A stretch of DNA of 64,000 bases from the NCBI GenBank assembly GCA_034926635.1, contig JAYFQX010000007.1, forward strand, positions 73,160-137,159. The letters are read 5' to 3'. How positions within the stretch are numbered: the first letter of the stretch is position 1; each line of letters begins with the position of its first letter. The notes beneath the pieces are model-generated. The model was not told where the DNA came from. It worked only from the letters and a program-made list of their open reading frames with translations, and made no database searches. The position numbers and the translations under genes are program-made. Positions 16,936 to 25,110 of this stretch are shown in pieces. Origin of the DNA: Christensenella sp034926635. Its GTDB lineage: Bacteria > Bacillota > Clostridia > Christensenellales > Christensenellaceae.

Positions 16936-16969
16936 ATAGAATACCAGCAAAACATTAGGAGAGTGGCAA

Positions 16970-17632
16970 ATGCATAAGGTGGCGGCAAGTATTTTAACAT
17001 GTAACAACGCTTATTTGGGGGAGGGCGTGCTCGCAGCGCAAAAAGGAGGCGCTGATCAACTTCATATCGACATTATTGAAGGCAGATATGCAAATAATTT
17101 TTCCTTTGGTCCAAGGACGGTAAGTGATTTGAAGGAGATTATGGATATTCCGCTGGAAGTACATTTTGAGCTTTATGATCCGCAGGATTACATTGATGTA
17201 TTTGTACAGGCGGGCGCAGATATGATTACGATCCAACTTGACGGGTGTGCGTGTCCTATTCAGGCTCTGAATAAAATCAAAAGGCACGGCTTAAAAGCCG
17301 GTATGGCTCTGAAACCAAATGAGCGGGTAGAAGATTTGGAATATCTTGCGCGTCATTTGGATTATATGATTATGATGAGCGTGGAACCGGGATTCGGCGG
17401 TCAGGAGTTTGAAGAAGCGGTATATGGAAAAATCAACAGGGCAAAAGAACTTTTTGCAACGCTTGGTTATGAAATGCCGATTTATGTGGACGGCGGCGTG
17501 AATGAAAAAACAGCACCTAAACTGCTGGAAAGCGGTGCGGATGTATTGATTACGGGTTCTTCCGTTTTTTCCAGCAATTGTATGACGGGACAAGAAATCG
17601 AGGATAAGGTGCGGTATTTTAAGAATCTGTAA
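16970..17632 (+). CDS. Ribulose-phosphate 3-epimerase-like protein
   Basis: This 220-aa TIM barrel of the Rpe superfamily keeps the metal and acid/base residues: LHIDIIEG with H32 and D34, the His of EVHFEL, and the Asp of YVDGGVN. The phosphate loop TGSSVF and the lid EPGFGGQ are also present. It departs from canonical Rpe at several points: DIIEG for the usual DVMDG, VHFE for VHLM, and TIQLDG where a His is normal. It may therefore be a specialised epimerase (allulose-6-phosphate-like or another ketose phosphate) rather than the pentose-pathway enzyme. It is co-transcribed with the SorC regulator. Confidence 0.85.
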   Translation: MHKVAASILTCNNAYLGEGVLAAQKGGADQLHIDIIEGRYANNFSFGPRTVSDLKEIMDIPLEVHFELYDPQDYIDVFVQAGADMITIQLDGCACPIQALNKIKRHGLKAGMALKPNERVEDLEYLARHLDYMIMMSVEPGFGGQEFEEAVYGKINRAKELFATLGYEMPIYVDGGVNEKTAPKLLESGADVLITGSSVFSSNCMTGQEIEDKVRYFKNL

Positions 17633-17690
17633 AAGAATAAAGTATGCAGCCGGTTTTATGCGAAAGGCTGTACTTTGGATCATTGTAAAT

Positions 17691-17727
17691 AAAAAAACCG
17701 TTTTATTTTAAAAACGGTTTTTTTATT
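17691..17727. terminator. Bidirectional terminator between epimerase and lipoprotein genes
   Basis: The stem AAACCGTTTT (17695-17704)/AAAACGGTTT (17711-17720) has a 6-nt loop, an A-run on the left and a T-run on the right. It serves both convergent transcripts. Confidence 0.85.
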
Positions 17728-17756
17728 ATTTATAGAGAAAAGTAACATGAAAAAAA

Positions 17757-18317
17757 TCATGTATTTTGCATATAAGGGGAAAGGGTTCCGCCCCCGGGAA
17801 GAGGAACGGTTACGCCTCCCAGCCAGCTGTTTTCACTATGTGAGACATCATAATAAATATGATATTCGTTACTGACGATATTACCAAGCTCCGTATCGTC
17901 ATCCGTGAATACGGTTAAATAAGAATCAGCGGTCAGTTCCCAAACGCTGTCGTTGTCAAGGGATACGTTTACGGCATAGGCGCCTTGGTCGGAATTAACA
18001 GCACCGATGAGGGTGGACTGCGTTAGGGTCAGGTTAATGCTGCTGTTTTTTTCAGCAAGAAAGGTTCCTTTTAACTGTTGCGAGTTTAGTTGCAGGATTG
18101 CAGTACCTCCTCCGGATATAGTAAATTCATTTTCGGGGATGGAAAGTGCGCTGCCGTTATGAGAATTATTCTGTGTGATATCCTGCACAGCGGAAAAATC
18201 ATTGTCAGAGGATTCGTCTTGAATTATAGAAATCGCCTGTTTTGCACATCCGCATAGAGATGCGCAAATTGCAAAAAACATCAATCCCGTAACTGCAAAT
18301 GCAATAATCCTTCTCAT
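17757..18317 (-). CDS. Secreted lipoprotein with beta-helix-like adhesin/carbohydrate-binding repeats
   Basis: The product is 186 aa. The signal peptide MRRIIAFAVTGLMFFAICAS is followed by the lipobox LCGC, so lipidation at that Cys is expected. The mature part has strand-rich repeats (QLKGTFLAEKNSSINLTL, TLIGAVNSDQGAYAVNVSL, SVWELTADSYLTVF), a pattern seen in small beta-helix domains such as the Cthe_2159-type polysaccharide-binding proteins. That assignment is by pattern only. It is a monocistronic minus-strand gene convergent with the epimerase gene. The upstream region has an ACAAATTTGT palindrome (18367-18376). Confidence 0.75.
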   Translation of the reverse strand: MRRIIAFAVTGLMFFAICASLCGCAKQAISIIQDESSDNDFSAVQDITQNNSHNGSALSIPENEFTISGGGTAILQLNSQQLKGTFLAEKNSSINLTLTQSTLIGAVNSDQGAYAVNVSLDNDSVWELTADSYLTVFTDDDTELGNIVSNEYHIYYDVSHSENSWLGGVTVPLPGGGTLSPYMQNT

Positions 18318-18432
18318 CTGCTACTCCTTTCCGCTTTCTTTTCTGCTATCATACTGTTCCAGTGTGACAAATTTGTGATGGGAAGTAGAATTTTAAGCGA
18401 GAAAGTTGTATTTGCAAATAAAAAAGATTAAA

Positions 18433-18461
18433 TTGCGAAAAGCATATGATTTCGGTATACT
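18433..18461 (+). promoter_or_regulatory. Sigma-A promoter of ruvC
   Basis: TTGCGA (18433-18438), a 17-bp spacer and TATACT (18456-18461) lie about 100 nt before ruvC. Confidence 0.6.
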
Positions 18462-18557
18462 ATACCTAAAGCAGTGATGCGGTTTTCAAGTAACACGTGG
18501 AATTTTATACAGTTTGCTTGAGCGGCGGCTTACGGCATAAATGGAGGAAGACAAAAA

Positions 18558-19061
18558 ATGATAGTCTTGGGGATTGATCCGGGGCTTGCGACAGTAGGAT
18601 ATGGTGTTGTCAGCTGCGATGAGCGGGGGAAGCTTGCGTTGGTTGATTATGGTACGATTCTGACGCCCGCGGGGGAGCGTTTCCCGGTTCGGCTCAAACA
18701 AATTGCCCGGGGCATGACGCAGTTAATTGAAATGTTTACACCGGATTGTATTGCGTTTGAAGAGCTGTTCTTTAATAAAAATGTTAAAACAGCGATTAAC
18801 GTGGCGCAGGCGCGCGGTGCGGCGCTTTTGGCGGCAGCACAAAAAACGGATGAGCTTTATGAATATACGCCGTTGCAAATCAAACAAGCCGTGGTCGGCT
18901 ATGGGCGCGCAGACAAGAATCAGGTTCAGGTGATGGTAAAAACGTTGCTGGCTTTAAAAGAGATACCAAAACCGGATGATGCCGCTGATGCGGTCGCTGT
19001 TGCTATTTGTCATGCGCATAGTGCAGGAACGGCAGGGATTTTAAATACTAAGATCAGGTAA
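18558..19061 (+). CDS. ruvC: Crossover junction endodeoxyribonuclease RuvC
   Basis: The product is 167 aa. The catalytic carboxylates are in place: D7 in GIDPG, E68 in FEELFF, and D141/D144 in PDDAADAVAVAI. RuvC resolves Holliday junctions processed by RuvAB, both encoded downstream. The C-terminus after the last helix is slightly extended and polar. A GGAGG-like SD (ATGGAGGAAG) precedes the start. A GC-rich hairpin follows the gene, and ruvA appears to have its own promoter region, so ruvC is probably only partly co-transcribed with ruvA. Confidence 0.96.
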   Translation: MIVLGIDPGLATVGYGVVSCDERGKLALVDYGTILTPAGERFPVRLKQIARGMTQLIEMFTPDCIAFEELFFNKNVKTAINVAQARGAALLAAAQKTDELYEYTPLQIKQAVVGYGRADKNQVQVMVKTLLALKEIPKPDDAADAVAVAICHAHSAGTAGILNTKIR

Positions 19062-19063
19062 AG

Positions 19064-19096
19064 AACGCAGGCAGTGGCTTTTCTGCCGTGTGCGTT
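19064..19096 (+). terminator. Weak terminator-like hairpin after ruvC
   Basis: A two-part stem is present: AACGCA/TGCGTT outside and GGCAG/CTGCC inside. It is followed by only TGTAT, with no true T tract, so termination may be partial. Confidence 0.4.
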
Positions 19097-19126
19097 TGTA
19101 TCAATACAAAGTGGTTATACTATAAT
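19096..19126 (+). promoter_or_regulatory. Promoter region of ruvA with palindrome
   Basis: A palindrome TTGTATCAATACAA (19096-19109) lies just upstream of overlapping -10-like hexamers TATACT (19116-19121) and TATAAT (19121-19126). The palindrome could be a protein-binding site. It does not match the Gram-positive LexA box. Confidence 0.45.
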
Positions 19127-19147
19127 AGTCATGCGGGAGAATAAGGA

Positions 19148-19735
19148 ATGTATGCATATATATCCGGAGAAGTTGTGCAAAAAGCCGCAAATTATGCGGT
19201 GATCGACGCAGCGGGAATAGGGTACCAAATTTATACGGACACTTTTTCTTTGAATATGCTTAAAACCGGTCAGCAGGGAAAGCTGTTTACATATCTGAAA
19301 GTTGCCGAGGATGATATGGCGCTTTACGGATTTGCAACGATGGAACAAAAAAATATGTTTGAAAAGCTGCTTTCGATCAGTGGGATCGGACCTAAGGCGG
19401 CGATCTCCGTACTTTCGGTGATGCAGGTTAATAATATTGCTGCGGCGGTGATAGCAAATGACGATAAGGCGTTTATTGGCGTGCCGGGAATCGGGAAAAA
19501 AACAGCGCAACGTTTGATACTGGAATTAAAAGAAAAAGTTGATTTTGAGGAAGCGGTCGGCGTGGATGCGGATATGGGGTCTTTGCAGCAGGATGCAGCA
19601 GTCGAAGCAACGGCAGCACTGGTAAGTTTGGGCTATAACAGGCAAGAGGCAGTAGAAGCGGTAGCGGCGGTCAAAAGCCTGGGCGATACGGCGGAAGAGC
19701 TGGTATCTCTTGCGCTGAAAAGAATAGGAAGATAA
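19148..19735 (+). CDS. ruvA: Holliday junction DNA helicase subunit RuvA
   Basis: The product is 195 aa. The N-terminal OB fold (MYAYISGEVVQKAANYAVID, GIGYQIY) is followed by two helix-hairpin-helix motifs (LSISGIGPKAAISVLS and GVPGIGKKTAQRLILELK). A C-terminal RuvB-interacting domain (ATAALVSLGYNRQEAVEAV) completes it. RuvA tetramers hold the four-way junction while RuvB drives branch migration. The order is ruvC-ruvA-lipoprotein-ruvB, so an unrelated secreted protein interrupts the usual ruvAB pair. Confidence 0.96.
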   Translation: MYAYISGEVVQKAANYAVIDAAGIGYQIYTDTFSLNMLKTGQQGKLFTYLKVAEDDMALYGFATMEQKNMFEKLLSISGIGPKAAISVLSVMQVNNIAAAVIANDDKAFIGVPGIGKKTAQRLILELKEKVDFEEAVGVDADMGSLQQDAAVEATAALVSLGYNRQEAVEAVAAVKSLGDTAEELVSLALKRIGR

Positions 19736-19749
19736 TTTTAGGAGGAAAC

Positions 19750-20319
19750 ATGAAAAAGGTATTAATTATGATGATGGCGGCGCTGCTGGTAATGGCGATG
19801 GCAGCCTGTTCGACGGCACCGAGCGCATCGGAATCGGCGTCAAGTGCAGCCCCAAGTGCATCGGAATCGGCTGCGGCGGCAACGAGCGCTCCGTCGGCAG
19901 AAGAAAGCACGCAGATTGCAAATCCGTGGACGGATGCGGCTGACGCAAAAGAGGCGGAGTCTATGGTTGGTTATGCCATGAGCGCTCTTCCGAAAGACGC
20001 GACTGATGTGCAGTATTCTGTGATGAAAGAGAGCAAGGTTTCACAGGCTAGGTTTATGTGGAACGGAGACGAATATCTATTCCGTATGGCGCCGGAACCT
20101 TTTGACGACGATCTTTCAGGAATGTATGTGACATTTAAGAATGAAGAAGACTTGAAAATTGGCGATTTTTCTTATGAAATTGATTATAATGAAGGCGCCG
20201 AAGGAAAATCAGAATGGGATACGGAAAATCCAGAGATGGAATATTCCGTCACGATGAGTACCGGCGCAACAAGAGACAAGCTGATAGCTATTACAGAAGT
20301 ATTGAGCCCGGTTGGCTGA
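19750..20319 (+). CDS. Putative lipoprotein of unknown function between ruvA and ruvB
   Basis: The product is 189 aa. A signal peptide (MKKVLIMMMAALLVMAMAAC) ends with the lipobox Cys at residue 20. It is followed by a low-complexity Ser/Ala/Pro/Glu linker (about residues 21-58) built from near-identical DNA repeats (GCATCGGAATCGGC twice). The remainder is a globular acidic domain (about 60-189) with WNGDEYLFRM and GMYVTFKNEEDLKIG. I do not recognise the domain; it may resemble clostridial DUF4367-like or other surface lipoproteins. It starts 14 nt after ruvA behind TTTAGGAGG, so it is co-transcribed, and it has its own terminator. Confidence 0.8.
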   Translation: MKKVLIMMMAALLVMAMAACSTAPSASESASSAAPSASESAAAATSAPSAEESTQIANPWTDAADAKEAESMVGYAMSALPKDATDVQYSVMKESKVSQARFMWNGDEYLFRMAPEPFDDDLSGMYVTFKNEEDLKIGDFSYEIDYNEGAEGKSEWDTENPEMEYSVTMSTGATRDKLIAITEVLSPVG

Positions 20320-20338
20320 AAAACTTAAAATCCGGTAT

Positions 20339-20373
20339 ACCCCGAAGGCTGTTAAAAGCTTTCGGGGTTTTTC
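20339..20373 (+). terminator. Intrinsic terminator after the lipoprotein gene
   Basis: The stem ACCCCGAAGGCT (20339-20350)/AGCTTTCGGGGT (20357-20368) ends in a T5 run. Confidence 0.9.
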
Positions 20374-20412
20374 TATGCCAAACAACGTGTTCCTTTCAAA
20401 AGCCGGATGGTG

Positions 20413-20418
20413 TATAAT
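20413..20418 (+). promoter_or_regulatory. Possible -10 of ruvB promoter
   Basis: TATAAT lies 32 nt before the ruvB start and after a terminator, so a promoter is expected here. The -35 region is poor. Confidence 0.45.
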
Positions 20419-20449
20419 AAAATAGAATCAAACTGTATGGGAGAGAAAT

Positions 20450-21487
20450 ATGGAAGAAGAATCCCGCATTATATCGGGTATGAAGATGAATGAAGATATT
20501 GCTGCGGACGCCACGCTGCGCCCGCAATCGCTTGAGGAATATATTGGGCAGGATCGTATTAAAGAAAAAATGTCGATTTTTATCCAAGCGGCGAAAATGC
20601 GCGGGGAAGCGCTTGACCATGTGCTTTTATATGGACCGCCCGGTCTTGGTAAAACGACGCTCGCACATATCATTGCGCAGGAATTAAATGTGAATATTCG
20701 GATTACATCAGGTCCTGCCATCGAGCGCCCTGGTGACCTCGCTGCGCTTCTTACGAATCTTTCTGATAAAGATGTGTTATTTATCGATGAAATACATAGG
20801 TTGAATACGAGTGTGGAAGAGGTTCTATATCCCGCGATGGAAGATTATGCGCTGGATATTATCCTTGGAAAAGGACCTTCCGCGCGTTCTATGCGTATTG
20901 ATTTGCCGCGGTTTACGCTTGTCGGCGCGACAACACGGGCAGGGATGCTTACGTCTCCGCTGCGTGATCGTTTTGGCGTGATCAACAGACTGCAAATGTA
21001 TGATGCGCAGCAGTTAAAGACGATTGTCAAACGATCGGCAAAAATACTTGATATTCATGTTGATGAGGCAGGGGCGGAAGAAATTGCCCGGCGATCCCGC
21101 GGAACCCCGCGAATTGCAAACCGTCTTCTTCGCAGAGTACGTGATTTTGCGGATGTATGTGCGCAGGGAGTCATTACCAGGGAAGCGGCGGATGAGGGGT
21201 TAAAGCTACTTGAGGTAGACGCACTGGGACTGGATCATTCCGACAGGTTGGTATTGGACGCAATCCTTACTAAATTTAGCGGAGGACCGGTGGGGCTGGA
21301 TACGCTTGCCGCCACAACAGGTGAGGAAGCAGGCACGATTGAAGACGTGATCGAGCCGTTTTTGTTGCAGCTTGGGTTTATTCAAAGGACACCGAGAGGG
21401 CGCGTAGCGACAGAACACGCATATCGGCATATGGGATGTCCAATGCCGAAAAAAGCTGAGAATAAGGGGCAAACACGGCTGTTCTAG
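20450..21487 (+). CDS. ruvB: Holliday junction branch migration ATPase RuvB
   Basis: The product is 345 aa, an AAA+ ATPase. It shows LRPQSLEEYIGQ, Walker A GPPGLGKT (residues 62-69), Walker B LFIDEIHR, sensor region GATTRAGMLTSPLRDRFG and a C-terminal winged helix (LQLGFIQRTPRGR). It motors Holliday junction branch migration with RuvA. The SD GGGAGAG precedes the ATG. queA follows 15 nt later, a common ruvB-queA arrangement in Firmicutes. Confidence 0.98.
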   Translation: MEEESRIISGMKMNEDIAADATLRPQSLEEYIGQDRIKEKMSIFIQAAKMRGEALDHVLLYGPPGLGKTTLAHIIAQELNVNIRITSGPAIERPGDLAALLTNLSDKDVLFIDEIHRLNTSVEEVLYPAMEDYALDIILGKGPSARSMRIDLPRFTLVGATTRAGMLTSPLRDRFGVINRLQMYDAQQLKTIVKRSAKILDIHVDEAGAEEIARRSRGTPRIANRLLRRVRDFADVCAQGVITREAADEGLKLLEVDALGLDHSDRLVLDAILTKFSGGPVGLDTLAATTGEEAGTIEDVIEPFLLQLGFIQRTPRGRVATEHAYRHMGCPMPKKAENKGQTRLF

Positions 21488-21502
21488 CATGTGTAGTACA
21501 CA

Positions 21503-22522
21503 ATGAAAACATCTGATTTTGATTATTTTTTACCGGAGGAGTTGATTGCACAAACCCCGATGGAGCCGCGCGACCACTCGCGTCTTTTGGTTTATGATAG
21601 AGATACGAAGGAAATACAGCACAAGCACTTTTATGATATCGGTGCATACCTGAAATCAGGAGATGTTTTGGTGCTGAACGAAACAAAAGTAATTCCCGCG
21701 CGGTTATATGGAAAAAAAAGGGGCAGTACTACTGATTTTGAATTTTTGCTGCTGAAACGCTTGAATCTTGATACATGGGAAGTTATTATGCGACCGGGGA
21801 AACGCTTGAAGCCCGGCGGATATGTGGATTTTGGAAGCGATTTATGCGCAAAGCTTCTTTGCAAAAAAGAAGACGGCGTCTGCGAAGTGCAGTTTGAATA
21901 CGACGGCGTTTTCGAGGAGTTGCTGGATCAATACGGCAATATGCCGCTACCGCCCTATATCACGCAAAGGTTGGAGAAGAAGGAGCGCTATCAAACAGTT
22001 TACGCCCGGGAAAACGGCAGTGCCGCCGCGCCGACGGCAGGTCTTCATTTCACTCCGGCACTTTTAAAGGGATTGGAACAAAAAGGCGTTATCATCGTAA
22101 AAATATTATTGCATGTAGGTCTGGGAACGTTTCGTCCAATGAAGGAAGAGACAGTGGAAGAACATATTATGCATTCCGAATACTATAGCGTCACCCGGGA
22201 AGCAGCCGATATGGTGAACGCTGCAAAGCGGGAAGATAGGCGCGTGATAGCGGTCGGGACGACCAGTGTAAGGACGCTTGAAAGCGCAGCGCAGGGCGGC
22301 GTGTTGCAGGCGGGAAGCGGCGATACAAGTATTTTTATTTATCCGGGATACCATTTTCAGATGGTGGACGCGCTGGTGACAAATTTCCATCTTCCAAAAT
22401 CGACTTTGATTATGTTGATCAGTGCTTTTTGCGGCAGGGAGGAAACGCTTGCGATGTATCGCGCTGCCGTAGAAGAGAAATATCGGTTTTTCAGTTTTGG
22501 CGATGCAATGCTGATTTTATAA
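21503..22522 (+). CDS. queA: S-adenosylmethionine:tRNA ribosyltransferase-isomerase QueA
   Basis: The product is 339 aa. It begins KTSDFDYFLPEELIAQTP and contains DHSRLLV, LNETKVIPARL and the conserved VGLGTFRPM and GTTSVRTLESA motifs, then FIYPGYHFQMVDALVTNFHLP, which is characteristic of QueA. It transfers ribose from SAM to preQ1 at tRNA position 34 in queuosine synthesis. Tgt, its usual partner, is not in this window. The SD is weak. A strong terminator follows. Confidence 0.96.
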   Translation: MKTSDFDYFLPEELIAQTPMEPRDHSRLLVYDRDTKEIQHKHFYDIGAYLKSGDVLVLNETKVIPARLYGKKRGSTTDFEFLLLKRLNLDTWEVIMRPGKRLKPGGYVDFGSDLCAKLLCKKEDGVCEVQFEYDGVFEELLDQYGNMPLPPYITQRLEKKERYQTVYARENGSAAAPTAGLHFTPALLKGLEQKGVIIVKILLHVGLGTFRPMKEETVEEHIMHSEYYSVTREAADMVNAAKREDRRVIAVGTTSVRTLESAAQGGVLQAGSGDTSIFIYPGYHFQMVDALVTNFHLPKSTLIMLISAFCGREETLAMYRAAVEEKYRFFSFGDAMLIL

Positions 22523-22551
22523 GGCGGGGTATTGTATGACGTTATAATATA

Positions 22552-22585
22552 AAAGGGAACCTGAAAAACAGGTTCCCTTTTTATT
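22552..22585. terminator. Strong terminator after queA
   Basis: AAAGGGAACCTG and CAGGTTCCCTTT form a 12-bp stem with a 5-nt loop, followed by T residues. The A-run on the left makes it usable from the minus strand too. Confidence 0.9.
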
Positions 22586-22670
22586 CAATACCGATTATAC
22601 ACCCTCCGATATGCTTGATTAGATTTTACCCAACTTTTTGGGGTCAGTTCATTGGCGGGCGGTCATGACT

Positions 22671-23585
22671 TTATTTTGTAATTAAGGTAGGGGATGGGGT
22701 CGTGTTATAGACGGTGGTATCGGCATCCACAGAATGCGTCAGCCATACGTTACCGCCGATCACACAATTTTCGCCGATGACCGTATCGCCCCCTAAGATT
22801 GTAGCCCCTGAATAGATAATGACGTTATCTTTGATGTCTGGATGACGTTTTACACCTTTCACAGGGTGACCGTTTTCATCCAATTCAAAACTACGTGCAC
22901 CAAGAGTAACCCCCTGGTAAATTTTGACGTGCTTGCCGATCGTACAGGTTTCCCCAATGACTACGCCTGTTCCGTGGTCGATAAAGAAATATTCATCAAT
23001 GGAAGCACCGGGGTGAATATCAATTCCGGTTTTGCTATGAGCCAGTTCCGTCATGATGCGGGGCAACAGTGGGATATCAATACGATAAAGAGAATGTGCA
23101 ACACGATAAATACTCACTGCTTCAAATCCGGGATAGGATAGCAAAACTTCTTCTTGTGATCTCGCGGCTGGATCGCCATTATAGGCCGCAATAATATCTG
23201 TGTTTAACAAGCGTACGATTCCAGGGACTTCGTTCATAAAGTGGACTGTAATTTTTTTTGCTACCTCGCGGCATTTATCGCAATCTGTATGGCGGCGGTT
23301 TTCGAGCCGACACTGATTGACCAATACCTCGGCGATCATACAATCAAGCAGTACGGCGGCTTCGCCAATACGCTTGGTGACAGTTTGTTCCAAATCTTGT
23401 TCTTTGGTAATACTGGTATCATAAATATTAGGATACATGGCGCTGCGTACAAGGTCGATAAATGCAGCAACTTTGCGTTTCATGCCAAAACCGCTGATAG
23501 TATCGTCAGTAATATTTGGTTTGTTGATATTCATAATATTCCGCGCAATTTGTGGAGCGGAGTTTTCTTTCCAGTCTTGCAGCAT
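22671..23585 (-). CDS. cysE: Serine O-acetyltransferase
   Basis: This 304-aa left-handed beta-helix acyltransferase has an alpha-helical N-terminal domain (about residues 1-190). The active region is GIDIHPGASIDEYFFIDHGTG with the catalytic Asp/His pair, followed by hexapeptide repeats (VIGETCTIGKHVKIYQGVTLGA, read here in two parts; VIIYSGATILGGDTVIGENCVIGG). It makes O-acetylserine from serine and acetyl-CoA for cysteine synthesis. The long N-terminal extension places it with the 300-residue SAT group. The SD (AGGTGGG) is close to the ATG. No cysK is adjacent. Confidence 0.92.
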   Translation of the reverse strand: MLQDWKENSAPQIARNIMNINKPNITDDTISGFGMKRKVAAFIDLVRSAMYPNIYDTSITKEQDLEQTVTKRIGEAAVLLDCMIAEVLVNQCRLENRRHTDCDKCREVAKKITVHFMNEVPGIVRLLNTDIIAAYNGDPAARSQEEVLLSYPGFEAVSIYRVAHSLYRIDIPLLPRIMTELAHSKTGIDIHPGASIDEYFFIDHGTGVVIGETCTIGKHVKIYQGVTLGARSFELDENGHPVKGVKRHPDIKDNVIIYSGATILGGDTVIGENCVIGGNVWLTHSVDADTTVYNTTPSPTLITK

Positions 23586-23631
23586 AATCCCACCTGTATT
23601 CGTTATTTTTTAAGGGCAAAAGATATCCAAT

Positions 23632-23660
23632 ATTATAGTGCATGATGAAGGAAAAAGCAA
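23632..23660 (-). promoter_or_regulatory. Promoter of serine acetyltransferase gene
   Basis: On the minus strand, TTGCTT (23660-23655), a 17-bp spacer and a perfect TATAAT (23637-23632) precede the gene by about 45 nt. Confidence 0.6.
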
Positions 23661-23673
23661 CGGTTCGCCTGCC

Positions 23674-24906
23674 TTATGGAAGCCGCAAACCTTCTTTAAA
23701 ATTCATGGCGAGAGCACCATACATATTAAATAACACAGCAAATGCGCCGAGAAACAAAATCCATTTGGCAGGTTTTTGTGTTTTGCATAAGAGCAAATAG
23801 CCGAGCACGTAAGGAAGCAGGTCTACGGTATAACGTGCGCCGAATTGCCACCCACCAAAGGTTTTATGTAAAAGCAATAACAACATGTTTGCAGCAAGCC
23901 CGGCAACAATGATTAATTTTTCCGCTGTCAGTCGTTTTTTTGCGATATCCTGTACCAAAAAAACAAACCAGACCACAAAAATAGGATTGGCAATATAAAA
24001 CAGAAAACCATCGAACGCAGGGTAACTGAGGCTTCCGTCCGAAAGGATGGAGACGGGACGCAGGAAAATATTGGTGGCATTTCCCATGATATATTGGAAG
24101 CCGAATTGTCCGGCATCGGGATCTGAGAATTCCAGTAGGTAATTATGCCCGAACTCCAGGGGGTTTCCAAAACGCACAGCATTATAATAAAGATAGCAGC
24201 AGCCGATCAGAATCGGAATAATCAGGTGTTTGAGCTGCAAAGCAACGGTATACAGTTTTTTTTGAAGAGGCGCTTCTTTTTGACTGCGGATGCAGATAAA
24301 GAGAAACGCCGCTGCAAGAAGACAAACGGAAAAGGGTCTGCACCCCACCGCAAGAGCCAGTAATGCGAGACCCACGGTATTTTTTTTGCATAGGATACAA
24401 TATACTGCGGCGAAACAAAAAAGCATATTGAGCGACTGTGCCTGGAACCATACGCCACCCGATGTGGACATCCAAAGCATGTTGCTTCCCATTACCAGGA
24501 ATACAGCCCAAAATATAGAATAGCTGCGTCGCGTGCCAATTTTACGAAAGCATTGATATGCAAATGAAACGCTGAGAAGCGCGTAGAGCATAACCATGAA
24601 ATTGTTTGGCGTATCGGCACCGGCAAAGAAAGTCAGGGGAAGCATAAGCAGGGAGGGCACAGGCGGAAAAGAGACATAATAATGCCCGTTATAAACCGCG
24701 AGTTCTAGCCAGCTATAGTCTTGGGCGAGATAAGTATGTCCGTCGCGCCAAGCAAGCGCCTGCAGAGTATAACTGTCCCAGGGATTGTGCGAAAACAGAC
24801 TGCCACCCGTGAGATCATGAAAAAACAGGTAGCCCAGAAATAATAAGGCTAATGACGCAATCAAAACCCAGTCTATTTTAAGAGTATGTTTCTTATAAAC
24901 TTCCAT
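23674..24906 (-). CDS. Polytopic membrane protein, GT39/GT-C-like glycosyltransferase candidate
   Basis: The product is about 410 aa with about 10-11 membrane segments. The first extracytoplasmic loop has acidic/aromatic residues (HNPWDSYTLQALAWRDGHTY, DYSWLELAVYNGHYYVSFPP), a layout like that of GT-C fold mannosyl- or arabinosyltransferases. PPVPSLLMLPL and a short C-terminal GALAMNFKEG follow. The donor would be a polyprenyl-phosphate sugar; the substrate is unknown. The start is uncertain: the ATG at 24906 and a TTG at 24969 both lack an SD. The gene lies alone on the minus strand, upstream of the SAT gene. Confidence 0.7.
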   Translation of the reverse strand: MEVYKKHTLKIDWVLIASLALLFLGYLFFHDLTGGSLFSHNPWDSYTLQALAWRDGHTYLAQDYSWLELAVYNGHYYVSFPPVPSLLMLPLTFFAGADTPNNFMVMLYALLSVSFAYQCFRKIGTRRSYSIFWAVFLVMGSNMLWMSTSGGVWFQAQSLNMLFCFAAVYCILCKKNTVGLALLALAVGCRPFSVCLLAAAFLFICIRSQKEAPLQKKLYTVALQLKHLIIPILIGCCYLYYNAVRFGNPLEFGHNYLLEFSDPDAGQFGFQYIMGNATNIFLRPVSILSDGSLSYPAFDGFLFYIANPIFVVWFVFLVQDIAKKRLTAEKLIIVAGLAANMLLLLLHKTFGGWQFGARYTVDLLPYVLGYLLLCKTQKPAKWILFLGAFAVLFNMYGALAMNFKEGLRLP

Positions 24907-24984
24907 GAAAGTAGGATAACATGATAAGTAAATTCGTTCAAGAAGCGGTTTTTGGCTATATATAAGCAATTTAATCGGGAATGG

Positions 24985-25014
24985 CTGACATTTTTGTTAA
25001 ATTTGTGTTATAAT
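24985..25014 (+). promoter_or_regulatory. Promoter of the CarD-like gene pair
   Basis: CTGACA (24985-24990), an 18-bp spacer and TATAAT (25009-25014) are present, the last preceded by TGT (an extended -10). This predicts a leader of about 90 nt before the first CarD-like gene. Confidence 0.7.
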
Positions 25015-25110
25015 GTAGGAAAACAACGTGTAGTTTGCTTTGCCAAGCGTAAATCCGGTTGGGGCATGCAGCACGTTTTTTTATATGAAACGGGAGACTA
25101 GGTGAAAAAA

